Shown here: piece by piece, positions 1-8,340 of the stretch
Position numbering within the stretch: position 1 is the first letter of the stretch
How the letters are laid out: each line of letters starts with the position of its first letter
Source: Caulobacterales bacterium
GTDB taxonomy: Bacteria; Pseudomonadota; Alphaproteobacteria; Caulobacterales; Caulobacteraceae
Assembly (NCBI GenBank): GCA_019510435.1
Contig: JAEKKJ010000016.1
Location: 186,001 to 250,000, forward strand
Length of the DNA stretch: 64,000 bases
Direction of reading: 5' to 3'
Notes under the pieces: model-generated
The model's database searches: none
What the model was told of the DNA's origin: nothing
Seen by the model: only the letters and a program-made list of their open reading frames with translations
Translations under genes and position numbers: made by a program

Positions 1-401
1 AACTCGGTCATCATCCGGTTGTGGGCCCGCGCCGCCTCCAGGGCCAGCTCCACCTCGCCCATCTGCTCAAGCCCGAAGTTGGAGAGGCAGGCGGTGGTGA
101 AGACCAGCTGGCTGGCGAAGCCCAGGCAATCCAGGGTCCGGGGCCGATCATCGGCCCGGAAGGCGCCCAGGGCCTCGTAGTTCTTGCGCAGCAGGATATT
201 GGCCTCGGCGCCGGCGCGGAACTCGGGGTCCTGCTGGCGCTCGGCGGCCTTGGCGAACCACTCGGGCAGCACGTCCTTGCGGCCGGTCTTCTCCACGAAC
301 GCCTCGCGGAATTTCGGGTCCAGGTAGCGGTTGATCGTGCCCGGCAGCTCCATGATGTGGCTGTCGGCGTCATGGACGGTCTGGCCTTCGACGTAAGCCA
401 T
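1..401 (-). CDS. Amidohydrolase-family protein, N-terminal part only (cut by window edge)
   Basis: The minus strand reads from an ATG with AGGGAGG seven bases upstream, giving [20 protein letters not shown], and stays open for 133 codons to the window edge. The [10 protein letters not shown] opening is typical of amidohydrolase family 2 enzymes (TIM-barrel metal hydrolases or decarboxylases), where an early D-x-H motif binds the metal. The substrate cannot be told from this fragment. An alternative ATG two codons upstream sits directly on the Shine-Dalgarno sequence and is less likely. The gene is divergent from the DNA glycosylase gene, with 15 bases between the start codons, so the two share a very short promoter region. 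Confidence 0.75.
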   Translation of the reverse strand, partial: MAYVEGQTVHDADSHIMELPGTINRYLDPKFREAFVEKTGRKDVLPEWFAKAAERQQDPEFRAGAEANILLRKNYEALGAFRADDRPRTLDCLGFASQLVFTTACLSNFGLEQMGEVELALEAARAHNRMMTE

Positions 402-416
402 GGTCATCCTCCCTGG

Positions 417-1067
417 ATGCGCGGTTCTTTTGCCCCACATTCCGGACCTTCGAATCCCGGCCGTCAAGAGTCGGATCTTGCGTTCTGGGCGCGCCACCCC
501 GTCGAGGTTGCCCGCGACCTGATCGGCTGGTCGGTGTTCGTGGACGGCGTCGGCGGGCGCATCGTGGAGACCGAGGCCTATCACCACGAGGACCCCGCCT
601 CGCACAGCTACCCCGGTCCCACGCCCCGTAACGCCGTGATGTTCGGGCCCCAGGCGCACGTCTATGTCTACCGGTCCTACGGCATCCACTGGTGCATGAA
701 CTTCGTCTGCTGGGGCGAGGCGCCGGGCGGGGCGGTGCTGATCCGCGCCCTGGAGCCCACCGCGGGTCTCGAGACCATGCACGAGCGTCGCGGCGTCGCC
801 GATCCGCGGGCGCTCTGCTCCGGCCCAGGCAAGCTGTGCCAGGCGCTGGGCGTCACCTTCGCCCTGAACGGCCGCTCGGCCCTGGAGCCCCCGTTCGCGC
901 TGGTCGAGGGGCCCGCCGCCGGGGTGGTCGTCGGCCCCCGCATCGGCATCACCAAGGCGGCCGAAAAGCCCTGGCGCTTCGGCGAGGCCGGCTCAAGGTT
1001 CGTGAGCCGGCCGTTTGCCATCACCTCTCCCCCGAGCGGCGCAGCCGCGAAGAGAGGGAGAGGGTAG
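417..1067 (+). CDS. mpg: DNA-3-methyladenine glycosylase (AAG/Mpg family)
   Basis: The 216-residue protein removes alkylated or deaminated purines (3-methyladenine, hypoxanthine) to begin base-excision repair. Family signatures are clear. [19 protein letters not shown] at about residues 47-64 holds the expected catalytic Glu (E51). NAVMFGP and [17 protein letters not shown] (72-97) follow, and the [11 protein letters not shown] loop is near 137-146. The length is normal for bacterial Mpg. The first 20 residues are not conserved in kind, so the true start could be slightly downstream, although this ATG is the only one before the conserved core. The last codons ([12 protein letters not shown]) are encoded by one arm of a palindromic repeat, so the C-terminus appears to have been extended by that repeat. 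Confidence 0.9.
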   Translation: MRGSFAPHSGPSNPGRQESDLAFWARHPVEVARDLIGWSVFVDGVGGRIVETEAYHHEDPASHSYPGPTPRNAVMFGPQAHVYVYRSYGIHWCMNFVCWGEAPGGAVLIRALEPTAGLETMHERRGVADPRALCSGPGKLCQALGVTFALNGRSALEPPFALVEGPAAGVVVGPRIGITKAAEKPWRFGEAGSRFVSRPFAITSPPSGAAAKRGRG

Positions 1068-1193
1068 GGAGAGGGCTGGCACGGGACAGGCGGTTCCACC
1101 GGCGGGACACCGAGGGCCCTCGCCGTCCTGTCTCGGTCGCCCAGACAGCCCTCTCCCTACCCTCTCCCTCTCTCGCTACGCTTGGGGGAGAGG
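1024..1193. repeat. Long intergenic inverted repeat between convergent genes
   Basis: Positions 1051-1078 and 1146-1173 form a perfect 28-base inverted repeat of GGGAGAGG-type sequence. An outer pair (1024-1033 with 1184-1193, CCTCTCCCCC / GGGGGAGAGG) extends the structure. The interior of about 67 bases has a weaker GACAGG/CCTGTC dyad. It lies between the convergent mpg and peroxiredoxin genes, overlaps the last codons of mpg, and stops just before the end of the peroxiredoxin gene. It would fold into a long hairpin and could end transcription from both sides. The form resembles REP/BIME elements of GC-rich bacteria. Confidence 0.85.
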
Positions 1194-1198
1194 AGATT

Positions 1199-1681
1199 TC
1201 AGAGTTGCGCCAGCATGTAGTCCGCCGAGGAGACGCGGAATTCGCCGCCCTGCTCGACGTTCAGCTCGCTCACCACGCCGTCCTTGACGATCACGGAGTA
1301 GCGCTGCGAGCGCAGGCCCATGCCGAAGCGGCTGCCGTCCATCTCCAGGCCCACGGCCTTGGTGAAGTCGCCGTTGCCGTCGGCCAGCATGACGATGTCC
1401 TCGCCCACCGCCTGGTCCTCGCCCCAGGCGCGCATGACGAAGCCGTCGTTGACCGAGAGGCATGCGATCACGTCGACGCCCTTGGCCTTCAGGTCCGGCG
1501 CGTGCTGCTTGAAGCCCGGCAGGTGCTTGGCCGAGCAGGTGGGCGTGAAGGCGCCCGGCAGGGCGAACAGGGCCACGGTCTTGCCCTTGAAGAACTCCTC
1601 GGTGGAGACCGGCTTGGGTCCCTCCGCGGTCGCCTGGGAGATGGTGACGTTGGGGATCTTGTCGCCGACTTTGATCGTCAT
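1199..1681 (-). CDS. Peroxiredoxin (Prx5-type)
   Basis: The 160-residue thiol peroxidase reduces H2O2 and organic peroxides with a glutathione- or thioredoxin-type donor. The peroxidatic motif PGAFTPTCS (residues 42-50) with Cys49 is the Prx5 signature, and DVIACLSVNDGFVMRAW near 70-86 is the usual following block, carrying a second Cys. GDFTKAVGLEMDGSRFGMGLRSQRYSVIV is also typical. The length matches the single-domain family. The ATG has GAAGGAG six bases upstream; in-frame starts further up have no such site. It is divergent from yqgE, with 137 bases between the starts. Confidence 0.92.
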   Translation of the reverse strand: MTIKVGDKIPNVTISQATAEGPKPVSTEEFFKGKTVALFALPGAFTPTCSAKHLPGFKQHAPDLKAKGVDVIACLSVNDGFVMRAWGEDQAVGEDIVMLADGNGDFTKAVGLEMDGSRFGMGLRSQRYSVIVKDGVVSELNVEQGGEFRVSSADYMLAQL

Positions 1682-1818
1682 GGGGAGCTCCTTCGAAGGT
1701 CCGGACGAGCCTGATAACCGAGAACCTAGGGGTGACGTAACCACGATTTCTGCGAGCGGCGCTCCGCGGGCGGCAGTTCTCCTTGAAGTCGTCACGATGC
1801 GGGGGGATTCTACGGGCG

Positions 1819-2382
1819 ATGGAAGGCGTCTTCTTGTCGGGCCAGCTCCTCATCGCCATGCCGGGGATCGGCGATCCGCGGTTCGAGCGTTCGCTCATCC
1901 TGATCTGTGCGCACGACGCCCAGCATGCCATGGGCGTGGCGCTCAACCGGCCGATCGAGGGCCTGACCATTCCCGAGCTGCTTGAGCGGCTGGAGATCCC
2001 CACCACGGCCGTGCTGGACGACGACCTGGTGCTGATGGGCGGGCCGGTGGAGGTGGAGCGCGGCTTCGTGCTGCACACCGACGACTACCACGCCGAGCAC
2101 AGCCTGGAGGTCGAGGGGGGCCTGGTGCTCACCACGACGCGCGACATCCTGGAAGCCATGGGCCGTCACGACGGCCATCCGCGGCGGGCGATCCTGGCGC
2201 TCGGCTATTCCGGCTGGGGCTCGGGCCAGCTGGAGCGGGAGATCCGCGAAAACGTCTGGCTGGTCGTGGCGCCGGATGAGGCGCTGGTGTTCGACGACGA
2301 CTACGACACCAAATGGGCCCGCGCCCTGGCCAAGCTGGGCGTCGACCCCCAGTTCCTCAGCGCCGAAGCGGGGCGGGCGTAA
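1819..2382 (+). CDS. YqgE/AlgH family protein (UPF0301, DUF179)
   Basis: The 187-residue protein belongs to a widespread family of uncertain function; in pseudomonads the name AlgH comes from an effect on alginate. Family features are the N-terminal SGQLLIAMPGIGDPRFERS block, CAHDAQHAMGVALNRP near 36-51, GGPVEVERGFVLH near 75-88, and ALGYSGWGSGQLEREI near 122-137. Length is normal. The chosen ATG opens the conserved block; an ATG 12 codons upstream would add a tail unlike the family. The gene is convergent with the phosphodiesterase gene, 36 bases apart. Confidence 0.88.
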   Translation: MEGVFLSGQLLIAMPGIGDPRFERSLILICAHDAQHAMGVALNRPIEGLTIPELLERLEIPTTAVLDDDLVLMGGPVEVERGFVLHTDDYHAEHSLEVEGGLVLTTTRDILEAMGRHDGHPRRAILALGYSGWGSGQLEREIRENVWLVVAPDEALVFDDDYDTKWARALAKLGVDPQFLSAEAGRA

Positions 2383-2388
2383 GAGTTC

Positions 2389-2404
2389 GTCCCCCACGGG
2401 GGAG
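2389..2404. terminator. Short GC hairpin between convergent genes
   Basis: A CCCCC/GGGGG stem with a two-base loop lies in the 36-base gap between the convergent yqgE and phosphodiesterase genes. No U-run follows on either side, so the terminator role is only suggested by position. Confidence 0.3.
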
Positions 2405-2418
2405 CAACGTGCGGCGCC

Positions 2419-4077
2419 TTACCCGCGCGCCTTCACCGGGGCGGCGCCGTCCACATAGCTCTCGTTGAGATAGACCTCGGCCTCCTGGGCGCTGAGGGCG
2501 GGCGCATAGCCGAAGCCCTGGCCGTAGTCGCAGCCCAGGGCCAGCAGCTGGCGGGCCATGCCGGCGTTCTCCACCCCCTCGGCCACCACCTCCATCGCCA
2601 GGTCCTGGCCCAGCTTGACCACCGAGGAGACGATCTTGGCCGAGCCCTCGTTGGTGGCCATGGTGCGCACGAAGTAGCGGTCGATCTTCAGGGTGTCGAA
2701 GGGCAGGCGCGTCAGGTAGCTGAGCGAGGAGAAGCCGGTGCCGAAGTCGTCCAGCGCCAGGGCCGCGCCGGCCGCGCGCAGGGCGCGCAGCACCACCGCC
2801 GCCCGGTCCGGATCGCGCATGACGTCGCTCTCGGTGACCTCCAGCTTCAGGGCGCCCGGCGGCAGGTCCGTCTCCTTGCGGATCGCGTGCACGTCGGCGA
2901 TCAGGTCCGGCCGGTCGATCTCGCCGGTGGAGAGGTTCACGGCCACGGTCAGCTCGCCGGCGGCGCGGTGGCGCTTGCGCCAAGCGGCCAGCTGGCGGGC
3001 CGCCTCGCGCATCATCATGGCGCCCAGCTCGGGCATCAGGCCCATCTCGTCGCAGAGCGGCAGGAACTGTTCGGGCATCAGGAGGCCCCGGCGCGGGTGG
3101 CGCCAGCGGGCCAGGGCCTCGAAGCCGGAGAGCGCGCCCGTCGAGAGGCGCACGATCGGCTGGTAGAACGGCATCAGCTCGCCGCGGCGCAGGGCGCCCT
3201 TCAGGTCGCCCTCCAGGGCCAGGCGCGACAGGCCATCGGTCTCCAGGCTGCGGCCGTAGGCGGCGGCGCCGCCGCGGCCATTGCTCTTGGCGCTCTCCAC
3301 GGCCAGCTCAGCGCGGCGCAGCAGTTCGGTGGCTTCCGGCGCATCCTCGCCGCCGGACGCCTCCACGGCGCCGATGGACAGCGTCGGGTGGATGTCGAAG
3401 CCCGCCACCCGCAGCGGCTGCTCCAGAGCCCGGCGCAGCAGCTCCGCGCCCGGCGAAGCGCCCACGGGCGCGAGGGCCGCGAACTCGTCCTCGCCAATCC
3501 GGGCCAGCAGGGCCCCGGGTGGGAAGGCCGCGGCCAGGCGCGAGCCGAGGGCCGCCAGCACCAGGTCCGCGCGCTCGTGGCCCAGGGCCTCGTTCAGGCG
3601 GCGCAGGCGGTCCAGGTCGGCCACGATCAGCTCGTGCTGCCCGGGCAGCTGCAGCCGCTCCCGGGCCAGGGTGATGAAGCTCTTGCGGTCGGCGAGACCG
3701 GTGAGCGGGTCGAGGCCCGAGGCGGCGAACCGCATCTCGGCGGCGACCACGCCGGCGGCCCGCAGGCCCTCCTCCAGCCAGACGCCGCGCCAGACGCAGG
3801 GCGCGCCGCCGCGCAGGCGCAGGCGCACGGCCACCTCGCCGCCCGGCTCCTGGACGCGCAGGATGTCTTCGGCCACCGCCCGGTCCTGGGGCAGCGCCAG
3901 GGCGCGCAGGGCGGCGGAGGAGCAGTCGGGCGCGAGCGGGCCCAGACCCAGGGCGCGCGTGGCGCCTGTCAGGCGCAGGCGATCACGCTCAGGCTCCCAG
4001 ACCCAGAGCGCGACCTCCGCGGCGCCCAGGGCCTCGAGCGTGGCCGTGGCGTCCCACATCCAACGGTCGTTGGCCAT
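2419..4077 (-). CDS. pdeA: PAS-GGDEF(degenerate)-EAL cyclic-di-GMP phosphodiesterase, PdeA-like
   Basis: The 552-residue soluble protein is read as a c-di-GMP-specific phosphodiesterase. A weak PAS-like region covers about 15-115. A GGDEF domain follows (120-275), whose motif is GEDEF (195-199) instead of GGDEF. An intact EAL domain covers about 290-545, with EAL at 320-322, DDFGTGFSSL, KIDRYFV and EGVEN. In Caulobacter crescentus, PdeA (CC3396) has the same order and the same GEDEF change; there the inactive GGDEF domain binds GTP and stimulates the EAL domain, and the protein is polar and degraded in the cell cycle. Orthology is inferred. The start was chosen because AGGA lies five bases before this ATG; an ATG seven codons upstream lacks a clear ribosome site. 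It follows the acetyltransferase gene closely. Confidence 0.85.
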   Translation of the reverse strand: MANDRWMWDATATLEALGAAEVALWVWEPERDRLRLTGATRALGLGPLAPDCSSAALRALALPQDRAVAEDILRVQEPGGEVAVRLRLRGGAPCVWRGVWLEEGLRAAGVVAAEMRFAASGLDPLTGLADRKSFITLARERLQLPGQHELIVADLDRLRRLNEALGHERADLVLAALGSRLAAAFPPGALLARIGEDEFAALAPVGASPGAELLRRALEQPLRVAGFDIHPTLSIGAVEASGGEDAPEATELLRRAELAVESAKSNGRGGAAAYGRSLETDGLSRLALEGDLKGALRRGELMPFYQPIVRLSTGALSGFEALARWRHPRRGLLMPEQFLPLCDEMGLMPELGAMMMREAARQLAAWRKRHRAAGELTVAVNLSTGEIDRPDLIADVHAIRKETDLPPGALKLEVTESDVMRDPDRAAVVLRALRAAGAALALDDFGTGFSSLSYLTRLPFDTLKIDRYFVRTMATNEGSAKIVSSVVKLGQDLAMEVVAEGVENAGMARQLLALGCDYGQGFGYAPALSAQEAEVYLNESYVDGAAPVKARG

Positions 4078-4113
4078 TACGTCCTGATTCAGCCCCATGC
4101 CCGCGGGCGCCGG

Positions 4114-4725
4114 TCAGACCGACACCCCCTCGTCCGGCCCCTCGGGACCCCGGTAGGGGCTCACCCGGCCGAACAGCACATGGTCTCGCCAAGCGCCGTT
4201 AATTTTAAGATAAGCCTGAGCAAATCCCTCCTCGGTGAAGCCTGCTTTCTGCAGCAGGCTGCGCGAGGGCGCGTTGTCCGGGATGCAGGCGGCTTCCAGC
4301 CGGTGCAGGGCCAGGGTGCGGAAGGAAAACTCGCAGAGCGCGCGCACCGCCGCCAGGGTCAGGCCCTGGCGCGCGAAGGGGCGGCCGCACCAGTAGCCCA
4401 CCGACCCCATCTGCGCGACGCCGCGCCGCACGTTGGACAGGGTGATCCCGCCGGTCAGGGCGTCGTCCGCCGTGCGGAAGACGAAGAACGGATAGGCCAG
4501 CCCGGCCTCCCGGTCGCGGGCATAGGCCAGAAGGCGGCGGCGGAACGCGGCGCGCGAGAGGTCGTCGGCCGGCCAGGTGGGCTCCCACGGCTGCAGGAAG
4601 GCGCGGCTCTGGGCGCGCAGCTCGCGCCATTCCTGGAAGTCGGCGGCGCGCGGCGGGCGCAGCACCACGCCCTCGCCCTCGATGCGCAGGCCGCTCTCCG
4701 GCGCGATCCAGTCCAGCAACGCCAT
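4114..4725 (-). CDS. GNAT N-acetyltransferase, RimJ/RimL type
   Basis: The 203-residue protein has the GNAT fold of RimJ/RimL-like ribosomal-protein N-acetyltransferases, which move acetyl from acetyl-CoA to an N-terminal amine. Visible features are the opening GVVLRPPRAADFQEW, the block SVGYWCGRPFARQGLTLAAVRALCEF that contributes the acetyl-CoA loop, and the C-terminal LHRLEAACIPDNAPSRSLLQKAGF, highly typical of the group. The substrate may be a ribosomal protein, an antibiotic or a small amine. The ATG used lies two codons inside an in-frame TTG. It is upstream of the phosphodiesterase gene in the same direction, so the two may be co-transcribed. Confidence 0.88.
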   Translation of the reverse strand: MALLDWIAPESGLRIEGEGVVLRPPRAADFQEWRELRAQSRAFLQPWEPTWPADDLSRAAFRRRLLAYARDREAGLAYPFFVFRTADDALTGGITLSNVRRGVAQMGSVGYWCGRPFARQGLTLAAVRALCEFSFRTLALHRLEAACIPDNAPSRSLLQKAGFTEEGFAQAYLKINGAWRDHVLFGRVSPYRGPEGPDEGVSV

Positions 4726-4792
4726 GTGCAAGCCTGGCGCAATTCCGCGCGTGGGCCAAGCCCGCCCTGGTTGCGTCTCCCGCAGACCAGTT

Positions 4793-4815
4793 TACATAAT
4801 AGACTAGTTGATGTA
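4793..4815. promoter_or_regulatory. AT-rich imperfect palindrome in the divergent GNAT/acyltransferase promoter
   Basis: A 23-base segment with outer arms TACAT/ATGTA and a central ACTAGT stands out as AT-rich in a GC-rich context. It lies between the divergent acetyltransferase and acyltransferase genes, about 110 bases before the latter. A protein binding site is likely from symmetry and position. The small winged-helix regulator at the end of the acyltransferase operon is the nearest candidate ligand, but that link is inference. Confidence 0.35.
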
Positions 4816-4924
4816 GTGAGCCTCCATGCCGGCGTCGCCCCGCAAGCCCGCTGGCCCTCCCTCGCCGGGCGCCGCTGGAGCCCGCCTCCGCGGCGCCCGG
4901 CGGCTTTTCGAACTGGAGACCGGC

Positions 4925-6139
4925 ATGACCGCCCGATCCGAACGTCTGCATGGCCTGGACGCCGTGCGCGGCTACGCCCTGCTGCTGGGCGTGGTGTTTC
5001 ACGCCACCATGTCGTTCCTGCCAGGGCCGCAGATCTGGCCGGTGGCCGACAGCGAGCGGACGCCCGTGCTGGGCGCGGTGTTCTTCGCCGCCCACACCTT
5101 CCGGATGACGACCTTCTTCCTGATCGCCGGCTTCTTCGCCCACATGACCTTCCATAAGCGGGGGCCGAGGGGTTTCGTCGTCGACCGGCTGAAGCGGATC
5201 GCCCTGCCCCTGCTGGTCTTCTGGCCGATCTCGCTGGTGGGGATCCTGCTGGCGGCCGGCTACGCGGTCTATGTGGCGACCGGCGTCTTCCCGACCAGGC
5301 CGCCGCCCTCGCCGGCCGCCGCGCCCGGCGCCTTTCCCCTGACGCACCTGTGGTTCCTCTACACCCTGCTCTGGCTGTACGCAGGCGCGCTGGCGGTGCG
5401 CGGCTTGGTCGTCCGCCTCGACGGGACCGGAGCTTGGCAAGCGCGCGCGGACCGGCTGACGGCGCGCCTCGTGGCCAGCCCGCTGTCACCGGCGTTGCTG
5501 GCCATTCCGGTCGCCGTCGCCTTCTATGTGACGCCGGGCTGGCGGGTCTGGTTCGGCGTCCAGGGCCCGGACTCCAACCTGGTCCCGAACCTGCCGGCCG
5601 CGGTGCAGTACGCCCTGGCGTTCGGCTTCGGCTGGGTGCTGCAGCGCCAGCCCGGCCTCCTGGAGACCTGGGCCTGCCGCTGGCGGCTGAACCTGGCGGC
5701 GGCCGTCGCGCTCGCAGCCGGCCTGATGGCCAACCTGGGCCTGCAGCCTGTGCTCCATCCCGATCCGCCCGGCCTCGTGCGGCTCGTCCACGCCGCCGCC
5801 TACGGCCTGGCCATCTGGACCGGGACCTTCGCGGCCATCGGCCTGGCGCTGCGGTTCCTCTCCGGCCCCAGCCCGGCGCGACGCTACATCGCCGACTCGT
5901 CCTATTGGATCTATCTGATCCACCTGCCGATCGTGATGGTCCTGCAGGCGTGGGTCTCGCGGTTCGACTGGCCGTGGGAAGCCAAGTTCGCCGCCATCCT
6001 GGGGATCGGGTTCGCGCTGATGTTCGCCACCTACGAGCTTCTGGTCCGCCACACCTTCATCGGCGCCATGCTGAACGGCCGCCGCAGGCCCTGGCGGACC
6101 CCGACCGCCACGCTCGCCGCGCCCGAGGCCGCCCGATGA
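4925..6139 (+). CDS. Acyltransferase 3 family membrane protein (OpgC/MdoC-like)
   Basis: The 404-residue polytopic inner-membrane protein has the acyltransferase-3 layout. It opens with RLHGLDAVRGYALLLGVVFHATMSF, whose RxxxLDxxRG and membrane His are family hallmarks. About ten hydrophobic helices follow, and YWIYLIHLPIVMVLQAW stands near the C-terminus. Family members O-acylate or O-succinylate glycans and antibiotics, taking the acyl group across the membrane; the substrate here is unknown. The ATG has a GGAG seven bases upstream, and upstream in-frame codons encode an unlikely Pro/Arg-rich tail. The stop overlaps the start of the next gene (ATGA), so it forms an operon with the membrane protein and regulator downstream. 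Confidence 0.85.
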   Translation: MTARSERLHGLDAVRGYALLLGVVFHATMSFLPGPQIWPVADSERTPVLGAVFFAAHTFRMTTFFLIAGFFAHMTFHKRGPRGFVVDRLKRIALPLLVFWPISLVGILLAAGYAVYVATGVFPTRPPPSPAAAPGAFPLTHLWFLYTLLWLYAGALAVRGLVVRLDGTGAWQARADRLTARLVASPLSPALLAIPVAVAFYVTPGWRVWFGVQGPDSNLVPNLPAAVQYALAFGFGWVLQRQPGLLETWACRWRLNLAAAVALAAGLMANLGLQPVLHPDPPGLVRLVHAAAYGLAIWTGTFAAIGLALRFLSGPSPARRYIADSSYWIYLIHLPIVMVLQAWVSRFDWPWEAKFAAILGIGFALMFATYELLVRHTFIGAMLNGRRRPWRTPTATLAAPEAAR

Positions 6140-6747
6140 CCCCTGACAGCGCCCGCGACGACCTCGCCTTTCTCCGCGCCCTGGTCGACCCGCCCGGGAC
6201 CGGCTTCCAGCGCCGGTTCGGCGAGACCTACGCCTGGTGCGGCGCCTGCTATGGGACCCAGATGGTGCTGCACGGCCTGCAGTACCTGGGCCTGGTCGAC
6301 GGGGCCCTCGCCGGCCTCCTGATCGGGCTGGGGCCGACCGTGGTGTTCGTGTCGGCGCTGCCGTTCATCCTGCGCCGCCACCGCGCCAGCCCTGGCGCCA
6401 GCGCCATCTCGCGCGCGGTGGGCGCGGTCTTCAGCGCCGTGGGCGTCGCCAATCTGGTGCTGGTGGTGGCGATCGGCTCGCTGGCCTGGCGGGAGCGGAG
6501 CCTGACCATCTGGCTGCTCTATCCGACCACGGTGGTGATCCTGCAGGGCGCCGCCTGGATGGTGGTCTACGCCCTGCGCCGTCGGCTCTGGCTCGCCGCG
6601 GTGGCGATCGGCTGGTTCGCCACCGGGATCGGCATGGCCCTGGCCATCAAGAGCTTCGGCGCCCTGATCCCGATCGCAGGCTTCGGCTTCTTCGCCTTCA
6701 TGTGCGCGCCCGGTCTCTTCCTGATGCGCCAGAACCGGGGCGCTTGA
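6136..6747 (+). CDS. Polytopic membrane protein of unknown function
   Basis: The 203-residue protein is not recognised. A hydrophilic N-terminus of about 35 residues (DLAFLRALVDPPG, RRFGETYAWCGACYG) is followed by about five hydrophobic segments, near 38-70, 88-110, 120-140, 148-168 and 175-195. It starts inside the stop codon of the acyltransferase gene and ends three bases before the small DNA-binding protein gene. Translational coupling suggests the three work together. Membrane proteins of this size often accompany a small winged-helix regulator of this type, but no function is established here. Confidence 0.7.
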   Translation: MTPDSARDDLAFLRALVDPPGTGFQRRFGETYAWCGACYGTQMVLHGLQYLGLVDGALAGLLIGLGPTVVFVSALPFILRRHRASPGASAISRAVGAVFSAVGVANLVLVVAIGSLAWRERSLTIWLLYPTTVVILQGAAWMVVYALRRRLWLAAVAIGWFATGIGMALAIKSFGALIPIAGFGFFAFMCAPGLFLMRQNRGA

Positions 6748-6750
6748 GGC

Positions 6751-7062
6751 ATGACCGCCCGCTTCGACATCGGCAAGATCGACGACGTGATCCACGGCCG
6801 GCTGCGGCTCGGGGTCATGGCCTATCTCGCCAATGCCGAGGTCGCGGACTTCAACGAGCTGAAGGGCGTGCTGGAGGTGACCCAGGGCAACCTTTCGGTC
6901 CAGCTGCGCAAGCTGGAGGAGGCGGGCTACGTCACCATCGAGAAGAGCTTCCTGGGCCGCAAGCCGCGCACCCAGGTGCGGATCTCCGCTGCCGGGCGCG
7001 CCGCCTTCGCCGCCTATCTCGAGGCCCTGGGCCGGGTGATCGGCCAGTCGCCAGCCGCCTGA
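6751..7062 (+). CDS. Small winged-helix transcriptional regulator (MarR/ArsR-like)
   Basis: The 103-residue protein is essentially one winged-helix domain. RLRLGVMAYLANAEVADFNELKGVLEVTQGNLSVQLRKLEEAGYV gives the helix-turn-helix and recognition helix, and IEKSFLGRKPRTQVRISAAGRAAF gives the wing. This layout matches small wHTH proteins annotated as MarR-like or DNA-binding HTH_34. It probably represses its own operon with the upstream membrane-protein and acyltransferase genes; the palindrome before the acyltransferase gene is a candidate target. No ligand-binding domain is present. Confidence 0.82.
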   Translation: MTARFDIGKIDDVIHGRLRLGVMAYLANAEVADFNELKGVLEVTQGNLSVQLRKLEEAGYVTIEKSFLGRKPRTQVRISAAGRAAFAAYLEALGRVIGQSPAA

Positions 7063-7074
7063 GCCGGGTCGCCG

Positions 7075-8337
7075 TCAGCCCGACAGCGCCTCGGTCAGCC
7101 GCTCCGCCGCCGCCAGCGACGGCTTGGGCCCCAGCACGGCCACCGCCGCCTGGCGCGGCGCGAGGATCTTGCCCATCAGCGCCGCCAGCTGGCCCGCCGT
7201 CACCGCGTCGATCTCGGCGGCCACCGACTCCGGCTCCAGGGTGCGGCCGAACAGCAGGACCTGGCCCGCCGCCTGCTCGGCCCGCGCCAGGGCGGATTCG
7301 CGGCCCATGAACATGGCGCCCTTGAGCTGGGCCTTGGCGCGCGACAGCTCGGCCTCGGCCACCGGCTCGGTGAGGGCCTTGATCTCGTCCGCCGTGACCT
7401 GCGCCAGCTCGGCGGCGTCCTCGGCCGCGCAGCCGGCGAACACGCCCAGCACGCCCACGTCGGCATAGGTCTCGGAATAGGCGTCGATGGCGTAGGCCAG
7501 GCCGCGCGCCTCCCGCGCCTCCTGGAAGAGTCGCGAGGCCATGCCGCCGCCCAGGATCTCGGCCAGCAGGCGCAGGGCGAAATAGTCGCGGTCCTTCACG
7601 CCCACGGCGGGCAGCAGCAGCACCAGGTTGGCCTGTTCAAGGCGCTTGGCGACCGGCTTGGTCCCGCCGGCGAAGCGGGCCGGCTCCGGCTCGCCCAGCC
7701 CGGCGCCGGCCGCAGCGCCGAAATCGCGCTCGGCCAGCTTCAAGAGCTCGTCCTCGTCCACGGCGCCCGCCGCGCTGACGACCAGCGAGCCGGGGGCGTA
7801 GAGGGCCGCGCGCCAGTCGCTGAGGGTCTCGACGGTGGCCCGCCCGATGGACTTCACCGTGCCCAGGATCGGCCGGCCCAGCGGCTGGCGGTCGAAGGCC
7901 ATGGTCTGGGCCAGTTCGAACACCAGGTCGTCGGGCGTATCGGCCGCCTCGGCGATCTCCTGGGCCACCACCTGCTTCTCGCGGGCCAGGTCGCCTGCAT
8001 CCATCGTCGGCCGCAGCACCAGGTCCGAGAGCACCGCCGAGCCGAGGTCCAGGCCGTCCTTCAGCGCCCGCACCTGGAAGCTGGTGCGCTCGTAGCCGGT
8101 GGCGGCGTTGATGTGGCCGCCCTCGGCCTCGATGACCTCGACGATGGCCTTGGCCGAGCGGCCGCCCGCGCCCTTGAACACCATGTGCTCGAGCAGGTGC
8201 GACCAGCCTGAGCGGGCCGCGTCCTCGAACCGCGCGCCGCGGCCGGCCACCACCGACAGCGCCACCGTCTGCCAGCCGGGCAGCGGGTCGCAGATCACCC
8301 GCACGCCGTTGGACAGGGTGTGGACGCGCGGGGTCAC
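7075..8337 (-). CDS. M16 family zinc peptidase (mitochondrial processing peptidase-like)
   Basis: The 420-residue protein has the inverted zinc motif HLLEH (residues 47-51) in WSHLLEHMVFKG, followed by INAATGYERTSF and, about 75 residues on, the acidic VAQEIAEAADTPDD segment that supplies the third zinc ligand. A C-terminal inactive M16 half (RLLAEILGGGMASRLFQEARE) is present, as in pitrilysin and MPP-beta-like enzymes. No signal peptide is seen, so it is probably cytoplasmic. It lies directly downstream of thrC, three bases away, an arrangement often seen in alphaproteobacteria next to the oxidase cluster. Confidence 0.9.
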   Translation of the reverse strand: MTPRVHTLSNGVRVICDPLPGWQTVALSVVAGRGARFEDAARSGWSHLLEHMVFKGAGGRSAKAIVEVIEAEGGHINAATGYERTSFQVRALKDGLDLGSAVLSDLVLRPTMDAGDLAREKQVVAQEIAEAADTPDDLVFELAQTMAFDRQPLGRPILGTVKSIGRATVETLSDWRAALYAPGSLVVSAAGAVDEDELLKLAERDFGAAAGAGLGEPEPARFAGGTKPVAKRLEQANLVLLLPAVGVKDRDYFALRLLAEILGGGMASRLFQEAREARGLAYAIDAYSETYADVGVLGVFAGCAAEDAAELAQVTADEIKALTEPVAEAELSRAKAQLKGAMFMGRESALARAEQAAGQVLLFGRTLEPESVAAEIDAVTAGQLAALMGKILAPRQAAVAVLGPKPSLAAAERLTEALSG

Positions 8338-8340
8338 GCC

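Noticed and set aside
2887..5157. A plus-strand open frame of about 750 codons opposite the phosphodiesterase and acetyltransferase genes
   Set aside because: Same antisense effect; the opposite strand has full EAL and GNAT motifs.
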